64,000 nt of DNA from Cyprinodon diabolis (GCA_030533445.1 JARPUW010000272.1:167763-231762); one strand, 5' to 3'; counted from the first letter of the stretch, positions 32,548 through 46,296 are shown. Notes: generated from the letters alone by a model not told the origin. A program made the numbers and translations.

Positions 32548-35500
32548 GTGAATGTATGCCGACACAGTGAAGTGCTGTTTTTTATGCTTTTTTTTTCCTC
32601 TCCCCATTCATTTCCTATGGGATTTTTTTGCGACGTTTTCGCTAATAATTCGCAAACCTTCGGACTAATGAGAAAGTTTTATACAAGCACACATCACCCC
32701 ATTGGTCCCGACGCGTGTGCCAACTTTGGGCCCGATCCGCCAAACCGTGCGGGACTAGTTACGCGCCGAAGTTTTGGGTATACGGGAGAATTATAATAAC
32801 TAGAAAATTTCTAAAGAAATTTTGAGGGGGGCCACCTACTGCCCGTCTGGGGAACCGGGCCAATACGGCCCTGGCAAGTGACGTCGGGGCTCCCCAGACC
32901 AACTGCTTACGCCTTTGAGGGCTGCTGAGGGAAGGAAAGAGGGCAAGTTCATGGGCAAAGAGAGCTGTGTGCCACTTGTGCTGAAATCTGGGAAATAGAC
33001 GTGCACAGCGTATGATGCACAAGGGTAATATGGGTTGTCCATATTGAAACACAGTGGGTAAAGCCCAGTTGGCGGGCTTCGCCCGCCTGCTAGGAGCCAT
33101 CTCAGTGAAGAAAAAAATCACCAATGGCGGGCTCTGCCCGCCTTCTAAGAGCCATTGCAGTGATGAAATCACCAATGGCGGGCTCCGCCCGCCTGCTAAG
33201 AGCCATTGCAGTGATGTAATCACCTTTGGCGGGCTCCGCCCGCCTGTTACCATTGGCGGGCTCCGCCCGCCTTCTAAGAGCCATTGCAGTGATGAAATCA
33301 CCAATGGCAATGAGCAACATGCCAGAATGTATGAGTGTGTATAAGGAAGAGGCTTTTATTCTGTAGAGTCCTTGTAGTCTTATTTTGAAAGTCTATCATG
33401 AATGTGCATCAAAAGATGGGTCACGCCCAGCAGTGATATAGAATCCATTTCCAAATGTTAAATCACTGGTTTTCCATGTTATTAGGTGAATAGTTGCTGT
33501 ATTACAGAGTAAATGGGAGACTTTTATTGTGAAATTTGCTCTGGGTGTGTTTTGAAAAGGTCACTAGAGTCTAATAAAAACAACCTGGAAGAGTTTGGGT
33601 CATAATGTTGAGCCATTTGCATCAATTAATGCATTAGTATAATCTAGAGGCTTTTATTTTGTAGGGTCGCTGGAGTCTTATTTTGAAAGTCCAACAGAGT
33701 TGTGTTTATAGAAAATGTTCAGACCCGTCAATGATAGTTGATTACTTTCCAATCGTTAAATCACTCTTTTTCCATGTTATTAGGGCAGTAGATGAAGCGG
33801 AAATGGGAGGCTTTTATTTTGAAATTTGCTATAGGGTGTGTTTTAAACAGTCTCCTAGAGTCTATTCTCTAAAACGGGGTTGAGTTTGGGTCATAATGTT
33901 GAGCCATATAGGGCAATAAATATATGTAAAAAATATAGAGGCTTTTATTTTGTAGGGTCCCTGGAGTCTTATTTTGAAAGTCTATCAGTGCTGAGTGGCA
34001 AGGGAAGTGTCATGGACAGCAGTCATATAGTATCCATTTCCCAATGTTAAATCAGTCCTTTCACCCTCCATTAGATTAATATGTGCTGTTTAAAACAGCA
34101 GAGGTAAAATCTGTTTGAAGCTTGGTAACCTTGACAACGCTTAACGAGCCTCTCACTGACACAGACAACAGCTGCACTCACTATTGGTTTCTTCTTCCCA
34201 GGCTTTTTTGTATGGGAAGAACGGCACCGAACAAACGACTACTGATCAAAAACCGTATGAGTTATTCAAAAAACATTTTCACCATGAGCATCAGCAATCC
34301 TTCGACTCCAACTATACCAACTTTGGTGTATGTGTGTCATTCAGAAAAATATTTATGACGAGTTGAAAACACATAGTCTGATTCGTTTCTCTCCCATCTT
34401 CAGCTCAAAAAGAATAGAGAAAGGCTGAAACTCTCATCGACTTTAGGTTGGTCTGGACGGTTTTTAAGGAAAAGTATTAATCCTACCGTAATTCCGAAGA
34501 CATTGTGTGAGTCCAGAGGTTTCAGTCTACAAACTGACCAAAAATGGTGACTGTAGCTCCAAATATGTGGCCGTGAGGGCGAGAATAAGATGTTTGATCT
34601 TAAAAGAATGGCCGCCTCACACTAAGATTTCAGCAGCTGCACTCTAGCAGGCTGCTGCAGAAGCTAACTGTCAGCTAGCTTCCAGGTGCTTACCCTCCGA
34701 ACAAACGACTGCTGAGCAAAAACCGTAAAAGATATCTGAAAAATTCTTTCAGTGAAAGCAACATCTATCCTTTGTCTCAGACTGGGGTAACCTTCATGTC
34801 TGTAGGTCTTTCACAACCCAAAACGAAGCACAAACAAAATGGTTGGCCCACCTGCTCCTCCCTTTGTTTGAACTGCAGGACCTCACTCTCACTCACCTTT
34901 TAGCTGCTAAAGCACCCCTCCGAACAAACGACTGCTGAGTAAAAACCGTAAAAGGTATCTGAAAAATTATTTTTATCTAAGCGACAGCTATATCTTGTCT
35001 TCAATTGGAGTAACTTTCATGGCTGTAGGTCATCTACAACCTGAATGGGAAGAGAAAGAAAAAGAAAAAACGTTTTGTCACACCTGATCTTCTAATTGAG
35101 CTAGCTGCAGCAGGACACTCTCCCCCAGCTTTCAGCTGCTTAAAATGTCCTCCGAACAAACGACTGCTGAGCAAAAACCGTATGAGTTATTCAAAATATT
35201 TTTTCACCGTGAGCGTCAGCCATCCTTCGACTCCAACTATGCCAACTTTGGTGTATGTGTGTCATTCAGAAAAATATTTATGACGAGTTTAAAACACATA
35301 GTCTGATTCGTTTTTCTCCCCTCTTCTGCTCCAAAACCAATGAAAAACGGCTCTGATTTTCATCGACTTTAGGTCGGTCTGGAGGGTTTTTAAGGAAAAG
35401 TATTAATCCTACCGTAATTCCGAAGATATTGTGTGGGTCCAGAGATTTCAGTCTACAAACTGACCAAAAATGGTGACTCTAGCTATAAATATGTGGCCGT

Positions 35501-35715
35501 GAGGGCGAGTTTAAAATGTTTTTTTGTGTTTAAAAAACGCCTGCCTCACACTCTAGCTTTTCAGTTGCTCCACTCTAGCAGGCTGGATTTTGCTAAAACT
35601 TTGTGGCGCTTGAGGTCTGATTATACAAAAACCGTAGCAGTTATCAACATACCGTCTTCAGTTTTAAATAGACGAAGGATTTATCTACAAACTGAGCTTC
35701 AAACTGTTTTTCTAG
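32548..35715 (+). repeat. Macrosatellite unit 11 (3,168 bp)
   Basis: No H module; A1 begins at 33348. Private variants GTCTGGACGG and CTTAAAAGAATGG in B1 are shared with the partial unit 20. In B3 it has CTACAACCTG, TTTTGTCACACCTGATC and CACTCTCCCCC, which no other unit shows together. Its B4 start matches unit 6. Confidence 0.97.
33071..33308 (+). repeat. G array, 5 GC hairpins (unit 11)
   Basis: Standard 238-bp form; just downstream it reads GAGCAACATGCC where others have GAGCAATATGCC. Confidence 0.95.
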
Positions 35716-35973
35716 GTGAATGTATGCCGACACAGTGAAGTGCTGTTTTTTATGCTTTTTTTTTCCTCTCCCCATTCATTTCCTATGGGATTTTTTTGCG
35801 ACGTTTTCGCTAATAATTCGCAAACCTTCGGACTAATGAGAAAGTTTTATACAAGCACACATCACCCCATTGGTCCCGACGCGTGTGCCAACTTTGGGCC
35901 CGATCCGCCAAACCGTGCGGGACTAGTTACGTGCCGAAGTTTTGGGTATACGGGAGAATTATAATAATAATAA

Positions 35974-36039
35974 TAATACGCGGAATAAATATGTGCAATA
36001 GTAGTAGGTGGGCCATGCCTTCGGCATGTGGCCCCCCAA
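35974..36039 (+). repeat. H module, 1 copy (unit 12)
   Basis: A 66-bp module; its otherwise close relative unit 5 has two copies. Confidence 0.95.
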
Positions 36040-36310
36040 CTAGAAAATTTCTAAAGAAATTTTGAGGGGGGCCACCTACTGCCCGTCTGGGGAACCGGGC
36101 CAATACGGCCCTGGCAAGTGACGTCGGGGCTCCCCAGACCAACTGCTTACGCCTTTGAGGGCTGCTGAGGGAAGGAAAGAGGGCAAGTTCATGGGTAAAG
36201 AGAGCTGTGTGCCACTTGTGCTGAAATCTGGGAAATAGACGTGCACAGCGTATGATGCACAAGGGTAATATGGGTTGTCCATATTGAAACACAGTGGGTA
36301 AAGCCCAGTT

Positions 36311-36548
36311 GGCGGGCTTCGCCCGCCTGCTAGGAGCCATCTCAGTGAAGAAAAAAATCACCAATGGCGGGCTCTGCCCGCCTTCTAAGAGCCATTGCAG
36401 TGATGAAATCACCAATGGCGGGCTACGCCCGCCTGCTAAGAGCCATTGCGGTGATGTAATCACCTTTGGCGGGCTCCGCCCGCCTGTTACCATTGGCGGG
36501 CTCCGCCCGCCTTCTAAGAGCCATTGCAGTGATGAAATCACCAATGGC
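36311..36548 (+). repeat. G array, 5 GC hairpins (unit 12)
   Basis: 238-bp form with the GGGCTACGCCCG and TTGCGGTGATG variants of unit 5. Confidence 0.95.
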
Positions 36549-39211
36549 AATGAGCAATATGCCAGAATGTATGAGTGTGTATAAGGAAGAGGCTTTTATT
36601 CTGTAGAGTCCTTGTAGTCTTATTTTGAAAGTCTATCATGAATGTGCATCAAAAGATGGGTCACGCCCAGCAGTGATATAGAATCCATTTCCAAATGTTA
36701 AATCACTGGTTTTCCATGTTATTAGGTGAATAGTTGCTGTATTACAGAGTAAATGGGAGACTTTTATTGTGAAATTTGCTCTGGGGTGTGTTTTGAAAAG
36801 GTCACTAGAGTGTAATAAAAACAACCTGGAAGAGTTTGGGTCATAATGTTGAGCCATTTGCATCAATTAATGCATTAGTATAATCTAGAGGCTTTTATTT
36901 TGTAGGGTCCCTGGAGTCTTATTTTGAAAGTCCAACAGAGTTGTGTTTATAGAAAATGTTCAGATCCGTCAATGATAGTTGATTACTTTCCAATCGTTAA
37001 ATCACTCTTTTTCCATTTTATTAGGGCAGTAGATGAAGCGGAAATGGGAGGCTTTTATTTTGAAATTTGCTATAGGGTGTGTTTTAAACAGTCTCCTAGA
37101 GTCTATTCTCTAAAACGGGGTTGAGTTTGGGTCATAATGTTGAGCCATATAGGGCAATAAATATATGTAAAAAATATAGAGGCTTTTATTTTGTAGGGTC
37201 CCTGGAGTCTTATTTTGAAAGTCTATCAGTGCTGAGTGGCAAGGGAAGTGTCATGGACAGCAGTCATATAGTATCCATTTCCCAATGTTAAATCAGTCCT
37301 TTCACCCTCCATTAGATTAATATGTGCTGTTTAAAACAGCAGAGGTAAAATCTGTTTGAAGCTTGGTAACCTTGACAACGCTTAAGGAGCCTCTCACTGA
37401 CACAGACAACAGCTGCACTCACTATTGGTTTCTTCTTCCCAGGCTTTTTTGTATGGGAAGAACGGCACCGAACAAACGACTACTGATCAAAAACCGTATG
37501 AGTTATTCAAAAAACATTTTCCCCATGAGCATCAGCAATCCTTCGACTCCAACTATACCAACTTTGGTGTATGTGTGTCATTCAGAAAAATATTTATGAC
37601 GAGTTGAAAACACATAGTCTGATTCGTTTCTCTCCCATCTTCAGCTCAAAAAGAATAGAGAAAGGCTGAAACTCTCATCGACTTTAGGTTGGTCTGGAGG
37701 GTTTTTAAGGAAAAGTATTAATCCTACCGTAATTCCAAAGACATTGTGTGAGTCCAGAGGTTTCAGTCTACAAACTGACCAAAAATGGTGACTGTAGCTC
37801 CAAATATGTGGCCGTGAGGGCGAGAATAAGATGTTTGATCTTAAAAAAATGGCCGCCTCACACTAAGATTTCAGCAGCTGCACTCTAGCAGGCTGCTGCA
37901 GAAGCTAACTGTCAGCTAGCTTCCAGGTGCTTACCCTCCGAACAAACGACTGCTGAGCAAAAACCGTAAAAGGTATCTGAAAAATTCTTTCAGTGAAAGC
38001 AACATCTATCCTTTGTCTCAGACTGGGGTAACCTTCATGTCTGTAGGTCTTTCACAACCCAAAACGAAGCACAAACAAAATGGTTGGCCCACCTGCTCCT
38101 CCCTTTGTTTGAACTGCAGGACCTCACTCTCACTCACCTTTTAGCTGCTAAAGCACCCCTCCGAACAAACGACTGCTGACTAAAAACCGTAAAAGGTATC
38201 TGAAAAATTCTTTTTATCTAAGCGACAGCTATATCTTGTCTTCAATTGGAGTAACTTTCATGGCTGTAGGTCATCTACAAACTGAATGGGAAGAGAAAGA
38301 AAAAGAAAAAACGTTTCATCACACCTAAGCTTCTAATTGAGCTAGCTGCAGCAGGTCACTCTCACTCAGCTTTCAGGTGCTTAAAATGTCCTCCGAACAA
38401 ACGACTGCTGAGCAAAAACCGTATGAGTTATTCAAAAAAAAATTTCACCGTGAGCGTCAGTCATCCTTCGACTCCAACTATGCCAACTTTGGTGTATGTG
38501 TGTCATTCAGAAAAATATTTATGACGAGTTTAAAACACATAGTCTGATTCGTTTTTCTCCCCTCTTCTGCTCCAAAACCAATGAAAAACGGCTCTGATTT
38601 TCATCGACTTTAGGTCGGTCTGGAGGGTTTTTAAGGAAAAGTATTAATCCTACCGTAATTCCGAAGATATTGTGTGGGTCCAGAGATTTCAGTCTACAAA
38701 CTGACCAAAAAAGGTGACTCTAGCTATAAATATGTGGCCGTGAGGGCGAGTTTAAAATGTTTTTTTGTGTTTAAAAAACGCCTGCCTCACACTCTAGCTT
38801 TTCAGTTGCTCCACTCTAGCAGGCTGGATTTTGCTAAAACTTTGTGGCGCTTGAGGTCTGATTATACAAAAACCGTAGCAGTTATCAACATACCGTCTTC
38901 AGTTTTAAATAGACGAAGGATTTATCTACAAACTGAGCTTCAAACTGTTTTTCTAGGTGAATGTATGCCGACACAGTGAAGTGCTGTTTTTTATGCTTTT
39001 TTTTTCCTCTCCCCATTCATTTCCTATGGGATTTTTTTGCGACGTTTTCGCTAATAATTCGCAAACCTTCGGACTAATGAGAAAGTTTTATACAAGCACA
39101 CATCACCCCATTGGTCCCGACGCGTGTGCCAACTTTGGGCCCGATCCGCCAAACCGTGCGGGACTAGTTACGCGCCGAAGTTTTGGGTATACGGGAGAAT
39201 TATAATAATAA

Positions 39212-39478
39212 TAATACGCGGAATAAATATGTGCAATAGTAGTAGGTGGGCCATGCCTTCGGCATGTGGCCCCCCAATAATAATACGCGGAATAAATATG
39301 TGCAATAGTAGTAGGTGGGCCATGCCTTCGGCATGTGGCCCCCCAATAATACGCGGAATAAATATGTGCAATAGTAGTAGGTGGGCCATGCCTTCGGCAT
39401 GTGGCCCCCCAATAATACGCGGAATAAATATGTGCAATAGTAGTAGGTGGGCCATGCCTTCGGCATGTGGCCCCCCAA
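39212..39478 (+). repeat. H array, 4 copies (unit 13)
   Basis: Copy spacing 69, 66 and 66 bp, 267 bp in total. The spacing differs from the other 4-copy array (unit 10), so the two expansions look independent or later altered. Confidence 0.95.
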
Positions 39479-39749
39479 CTAGAAAATTTCTAAAGAAATT
39501 TTGAGGGGGGCCACCTACTGCCCGTCTGGGGAACCGGGCCAATACGGCCCTGGCAAGTGATGTCGGGGCTCCCCAGACCAACTGCTTACGCCTTTGAGGG
39601 CTGCTGAGGGAAGGAAAGAGGGCAAGTTCATGGGCAAAGAGAGCTGTGTGCCACTTGTGCTGACATCTGGGAAATAGACGTGCACAGCGTATGATGCACA
39701 AGGGTAATATGGGTTGTCCATATTGAAACACAGTGGGTAAAGCCCAGTT

Positions 39750-39987
39750 GGCGGGCTTCGCCCGCCTGCTAGGAGCCATCTCAGTGAAGAAAAAAATCAC
39801 CAATGGCGGGCTCTGCCCGCCTTCTAAGAGCCATTGCAGTGATGAAATCACCAATGGCGGGCTCCGCCCGCCTGCTAAGAGCCATTGCAGTGATGTAATC
39901 ACCTTTGGCGGGCTCCGCCCGCCTGTTACCATTGGCGGGCTCCGCCCTCCTTCTAAGAGCCATTGCAGTGATGAAATCACCAATGGC
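39750..39987 (+). repeat. G array, 5 GC hairpins (unit 13)
   Basis: 238-bp form; the last element reads GGCGGGCTCCGCCCTCC. Confidence 0.95.
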
Positions 39988-42395
39988 AATGAGCAATATG
40001 CCAGAATGTATGAGTGTGTATAAGGAAGAGGCTTTTATTCTGTAGAGTCCTTGTAGTCTTATTTTGAAAGTCTATCATGAATGTGCATCAAAAGATGGGT
40101 CACGCCCAGCAGTGATATAGAATCCATTTCCAAATGTTAAATCACTGGTTTTCCATGTTATTAGGTGAATAGTTGCTTTATTACAGAGTAAATGGGAGAC
40201 TTTTATTGTGAAATTTGCTCTGGGGTGTGTTTTGAAAAGGTCACTAGAGTCTAATAAAAACAACCTGGAAGAGTTTGGGTCATAATGTTGAGCCATTTGC
40301 ATCAATTAATGCATTAGTATAATCTAGAGGCTTTTATTTTGTAGGGTCGCTGGAGTCTTATTTTGAAAGTCCAACAGAGTTGTGTTTATAGAAAATGTTC
40401 AGACCCGTCAATGATAGTTGATTACTTTCCAATCGTTAAATCACTCTTTTTCCATGTTATTAGGGCAGTAGATGAAGCGGAAATGGGAAGCTTTTATTTT
40501 GAAATTTGCTATAGGGTGTGTTTTAAACAGTCTCCTAGAGTCTATTCTCTAAAACGGGGTTGAGTTTGGGTCATAATGTTGAGCCATATAGGGCAATAAA
40601 TATATGTAAAAAATATAGAGGCTTTTATTTTGTAGGGTCCCTGGAGTCTTATTTTGAAAGTCTATCAGTGCTGAGTGGCAAGGGAAGTGTCATGGACAGC
40701 AGTCATATAGTATCCATTTCCCAATGTTAAATCAGTCCTTTCACCCTCCATTAGATTAATATGTGCTGTTTAAAACAGCAGAGGTAAAATCTGTTTGAAG
40801 CTTGGTAACCTTGACAACGCTTAACGAGCCTCTCACTGACACAGACAACAGCTGCACTCACTATTGGTTTCTTCTTCCCAGGCTTTTTTGTATGGGAAGA
40901 ACGGCACCGAACAAACGACTACTGATCAAAAACCGTATGAGTTATTCAAAAAACATTTTCACCATGAGCATCAGCAATCCTTCGACTCCAACTATACCAA
41001 CTTTGGTGTATGTGTGTCATTCAGAAAAATATTTATGACGAGTTGAAAACACATAGTCTGATTCGTTTCTCTCCCATCTTCAGCTCAAAAAGAATAGAGA
41101 AAGGCTGAAACTCTCATCGACTTTAGGTTGGTCTGGAGGGTTTTTAAGGAAAAGTATTAATCCTACCGTAATTCCGAAGACATTGTGTGAGTCCAGAGGT
41201 TTCAGTCTACAAACTGACCAAAAATGGTGACTGTAGCTCCAAATATGTGGCCGTGAGGGCGAGAATAAGATGTTTGATCTGAAAAAAATGGCCGCCTCAC
41301 ACTAAGATTTCAGCAGCTGCACTCTAGCAGGCTGCTGCAGAAGCTAACTGTCAGCTAGCTTCCAGGTGCTTACCCTCCGAACAAACGACTGCTGAGCAAA
41401 AACCGTAAAAGATATCTGAAAAATTCTTTCAGTGAAAGCAACATCTATCCTTTGTCTCAGACTGGGGTAACCTTCATGTCTGTAGGTCTTTCACAACCCA
41501 AAACGAAGCACAAACAAAATGGTTGGCCCACCTGCTCCTCCCTTTCTTTTAACTGCAGGACCTCACTCTCACTCACCTTTTAGCTGCTAAAGCACCCCTC
41601 CGAACAAACGACTGCTGAGTAAAAACCGTAAAAGGTATCTGAAAAATTCTTTTTATCTAAGCGACAGCTATATCTTGTCTTCGATTGGAGTAACTTTCAT
41701 GGCTGTAGGTCATCTACAAACTGAATGGGAAGAGAAAGAAAAAGAAAAAACGTTTCATCACACCTAAGCTTCTAATTGAGCTAGCTGCAGCAGGTCACTG
41801 TCACTCAGCTTTCAGGTGCTTAAAATGTCCTCCGAACAAACGACTGCTGAGCAAAAACCGTATGAGTTATTCAAAAAATTTTTTCACCGTGAGCGTCAGT
41901 CATCCTTCGACTCCAACTATGCCAACTTTGGTGTATGTGTGTCATTCAGAAAAATATTTATGACGAGTTTAAAACACATAGTCTGATTCGTTTTTCTCCC
42001 CTCTTCTGCTCCAAAACCAATGAAAAACGGCTCTGATTTTCATCGACTTTAGGTCGGTCTGGAGGGTTTTTAAGGAAAAGTATTAATCCTACCGTAATTC
42101 CGAAGATATTGTGTGGGTCCAGAGATTTCAGTCTACAAACTGACCAAAAATGGTGACTCTAGCTATAAATATGTGGCCGTGAGGGCGAGTTTAAAATGTT
42201 TTTTTGTGTTTAAAAAACGCCTGCCTCACACTCTAGCTTTTCAGTTGCTCCACTCTAGCAGGCTGGATTTTGCTAAAACTTTGTGGCGCTTGAGGTCTGA
42301 TTATACAAAAACCGTAGCAGTTATCAACATACCGTCTTCAGTTTTAAATAGACGAAGGATTTATCTACAAACTGAGCTTCAAACTGTTTTTCTAG

Positions 42396-45300
42396 GTGAA
42401 TGTATGCCGACACAGTGAAGTGCTGTTTTTTATGCTTTTTTTTACCTCTTCCCATTCATTTCCTATGGGATTTTTTTGCGACGTTTTCGCTAATAATTCG
42501 CAAACCTTCGGACTAATGAGAAAGTTTTATACAAGCACACATCACCCCATTGGTCCCAACGCGTGTGCCAACTTTGGGCCCGATCCGCCAAACCGTGCGG
42601 GACTAGTTACGCGCCGAAGTTTTGGGTATACGGGAGAATTATAATAATAACTAGAAAATTTCTAAAGAAATTTTGAGGGGGGCCACCTACTGCCCGTCTG
42701 GGGAACCGGGCCAATACGGCCCTGGCAAGTGATGTCGGGGCTCCCCAGACCAACTGCTTATGCCTTTGAGGGCTGCTGAGGGAAGGAAAGAGGGCTAGGT
42801 CATGGGCAAAGAGAGCTGTGTGCCACCTGTGCTGAAATCTGGGTAATAGACGTGCACAGCGTATGATGCACAAGGGTAATATGGGTTGTCCATATTGAAC
42901 CGCAGTGGGTAAAGCTCAGTTGGTGGGCTCCGCCCGCCTGCTAGGAGCCATTGCAGCGATGAAAAAAATCCCCAATGGCGGGCATTGCCCGCCTGCTAAG
43001 AGCCATTGCAGTGATGAAATCACCAATGGCGGGCTCCGCCCGCCTGCTAGGAGCCATTGCAGTGATGAAAAAAATCACCATTGGCGGGCTCCGCCCGCCT
43101 CCTAACAGCCATTGCAGTGATGAAATCACCAATGGCGGGCTCCGCCCGCCTGCTAGGAGCCATTGCAGTGATGAAAAAAATCACCATTGGCGGGCTCCGC
43201 CCGCCTCCTAACAGCCATTGCAGTGATGAAATCACCAATGGCGGGCTCCGCCCGCCTTCTAAGAGCCATTGCAGTGATGAAATTACAAATGGCTATAAGC
43301 AATATGCCAGAATGTATGAGTGTGTATAAGGAAGAGGCTTTTATTTTGTAGAGTCCCTGTAGTCTTATTTTGAAAGTCTATCATGGAAGTGCATCTATAG
43401 ATGGGTCATGCCCAGCAGTGATATAGAATCCATTTCCAAATGTTAAATCACTGGTTTTCCATGTTATTAGGTGAATAGTTCCTGTATTACAGAGTAAATG
43501 GGATACTTTTATTGTGAAATTTGCTCTGGGGTGTGTTTTGAAAAGGTCACCAGAGTCTAATAAAAACAACCTGGAAGAGTTTGGGTCATAATGTTGAGCC
43601 ATTTGCATCAATTAATGCATTAGTATAATCTAGAGGCTTTTATTTTGTAGGGTCCCTGGAGTCTTATTTTGAAAGTCCAACAGAGTTGTGTTTAGAGAAA
43701 ATGTTCAGACCCATCAATGATAGTTGATGACTTTCCAATCGTTAAATCACTCTTTTTCCATTTTATTAGGGCAGTAGATGAAGCGGAAATGGGAGGCTTT
43801 TATTTTGAAATTTGCCATAGGGTGTGTTTTAAACAGTCTCCTAGAGTCTATTCTCTAAAATGGGGTTGAGTTTGGGTCATAATGTTGAGCCATATAGGGC
43901 AATAAATATATGTAAAAAATATAGAGGCTTTTATTTTGAAGGGTCCCTGGAGTCTTATTTTGAAAGTCTATCAGTGCTGAGTGGCAAGGGAAGTGTCATG
44001 GACGGCAGTCATATAGTATCCATTTCCCAATGTTAAATCAGTGCTTTCACCCTCCATTAGATTAATATGTGCTGTTTAAAACAGCAGAGGTAAAATCTGT
44101 TTGAAGCTTGGTAACCTTGACAACGCTTAACGAGCCTCTCACTGACACAGACAACAGCTGCACTCACTATTGGTTTCTTCTTCCCAGGCTTTTTTGTATG
44201 GGAAGAACGGCAACGAAAACAAACGACTACTGATCAAAAACCGTATGAGTTATTCAAAAAACATTTTCACCATGAGCATCAGCAATCCTTCGACTCCAAG
44301 TATACCAACTTTGGTGTATGTGTGTCATTCAGAACAATATTTATGACGACTTGAAAACACATAGTCTGATTCGTTTCTCTCCCATCTTCAGCTCAAAAAG
44401 AATGGAGAAAGGCTGAAACTCATCGACTTTAGGTTGGTCTGGAGGGTTTTTAAGGAAAAGTATTAATCCTACCGTAATTCCGAAGACATTGTGTGAGTCC
44501 AGAGGTTTCAGTCTACAAACTGACCAAAAATGGTGACTGTAGCTCCAAATATGTGGCCGTGAGGGCGAGAATAAGATGTTTGATCTTAAAAAAATGGCCG
44601 CCTCACACTAAGATTTCAGCAGCTGCACTCTAGCAGGCTGCTGCAGAAGCTAACTGTCAGCTAGCTTCCAGGTGCTTACCCTCCGAACAAACGACTGCTG
44701 AGCAAAAACCGTAAAAGATATCTGAAAAATTCTTTCAGTGAAAGCAACATCTATCCTTTGTCTCAGACTGGGGTAACCTTCATGTCTGTAGGTCTTTCAC
44801 AACCCAAAACGAAGCACAAACAAAATGGTTGGCCCACCTGCTCCTCCCTTTGTTTGAACTGCAGGACCTCACTCTCACTCACCTTTTAGCTGCTAAAGCA
44901 CCCCTCCGAACAAACGACTGCTGAGTAAAAACCGTAAAAGGTGTCTGAAAAATTCTTTTTATCTAAGCGACAGCTATATCTTGTCTTCAATTGGAGTAAC
45001 TTTCATGGCTGTAGGTCATCTACAAACTGAATGGGAAGAGAAAGAAAAAGAAAAAACGTTTCATCACACCTAAGCTTCTAATTGAGCTAGCTGCAGCAGG
45101 TCACTGTCACTCAGCTTTCAGGTGCTTAAAATGTCCTCCGAACAAACGACTGCTGAGCAAAAACCGTATGAGTTATTCAAAAAATTTTTTCACCGTGAGC
45201 GTCAGTCATCCTTCGACTCCAACTATGCCAACTTTGGTGTATGTGTGTCATTCAGAAAAATATTTATGACGAGTTTAAAACACATAGTCGGATTCGTTTT

Positions 45301-45701
45301 TCTCCCCTCTTCTGCTCCAAAACCAATGAAAAACGGCTCTGATTTTCATCGACTTTAGGTCGGTCTGGAGGGTTTTTAAGGAAAAGTATTAATCCTACCG
45401 TAATTCCGAAGATATTGTGTGGGTCCAGAGATTTCAGTCTACAAACTGACCAAAAATGGTGACTCTAGCTATAAATATGTGGCCGTGAGGGCGAGTTTAA
45501 AATGTTTTTTTGTGTTTAAAAAACGCCTGCCTCACACTCTAGCTTTTCAGTTGCTCCACTCTAGCAGGCTGGATTTTGCTAAAACTTTGTGGCGCTTGAG
45601 GTCTGATTATACAAAAACCGTAGCAGTTATCAACATACCGTCTTCAGTTTTAAATAGACGAAGGATTTATCTACAAACTGAGCTTCAAACTGTTTTTCTA
45701 G
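42396..45701 (+). repeat. Macrosatellite unit 14 (3,306 bp)
   Basis: No H module but the largest G array. The leader matches units 3 and 16 (TTTTACCTCTTCCC, CCCAACGCG). A1 begins at 43333. A2 and A3 carry GATGACTTTCC, TTGCCATAGGG, TTTTGAAGGG and CATGGACGGC, shared only with unit 15. B1 has the V-type extra base. B4 has the open 75-codon frame. Confidence 0.97.
42922..43293 (+). repeat. G array, 7 GC hairpins, expanded dimers (unit 14)
   Basis: 372 bp, the longest G array. Equivalent CACCAATGGC starts at 43021, 43127 and 43233 give a 106-bp period. That is a dimer of a 51-bp element and a 55-bp element carrying extra A residues (GATGAAAAAAATC). Because 106 is not a multiple of three, the long frames seen through G in other units are lost here. 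Confidence 0.95.
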
Positions 45702-45959
45702 GTGAATGTATGGCGACACAGTGAAGTGCTGTTTTTTATGCTTTTTTTTTCCTCTCCCCATTCATTTCCTATGGGATTTTTTTGCGACGTTTTCGCTAAT
45801 AATTCGCAAACCTTCGGACTAATGAGAAAGTTTTATACAAGCACACATCACCCCATTGGTCCCGACACGTGTGCCAACTTTGGGCCCGATCCGCCAAACC
45901 GTGCGGGACTAGTTACGCGCCGAAGTTTTGGGTATACGGGAGAATTATAATAATAATAA

Positions 45960-46025
45960 TAATACGCGGAATAAATATGTGCAATAGTAGTAGGTGGGCC
46001 ATGCCTTCGGCATGTGGCCCCCCAA
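45960..46025 (+). repeat. H module, 1 copy (unit 15)
   Basis: A 66-bp module preceded by a longer TAA run. Confidence 0.95.
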
Positions 46026-46296
46026 CTAGAAAATTTCTAAAGAAATTTTGAGGGGGGCCACCTACTGCCCGTCTGGGGAACAGGGCCAATACGGCCCTGG
46101 CAAGTGACGTCGGGGCTCCCCAGACCAACTGCTTACGCCTTTGAGGGCTGCTGAGGGAAGGAAAGAGGGCTAGGTCATGGGCAAAGAGAGCTGTGTGCCA
46201 CTTGTGCTGAAATCTGGGAAATAGACGTGCACAGCGTATGATGCAAAAGGGTAATATGGGTTGTCCATATTGAACCGCAGTGGGTAAAGCTCAGTT

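Larger units (their letters stand above)
35716..38956 (+). repeat. Macrosatellite unit 12 (3,241 bp)
   Basis: One H module; A1 begins at 36588. It shares the private variant set of unit 5 from block S through B1. B2/B3 has CTGCTGACTAAAAACC where other units have CTGCTGAGTAAAAACC. It lies seven units downstream of unit 5. Confidence 0.97.
38957..42395 (+). repeat. Macrosatellite unit 13 (3,439 bp)
   Basis: Four H modules, directly after an H-bearing unit, which breaks the near-alternation of H presence. A1 begins at 40027. Distinct changes are GCTGACATCTGG in block S, GGGAAGCTTTT in A2 and ATCTGAAAAAAATGG in B1. Confidence 0.97.
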
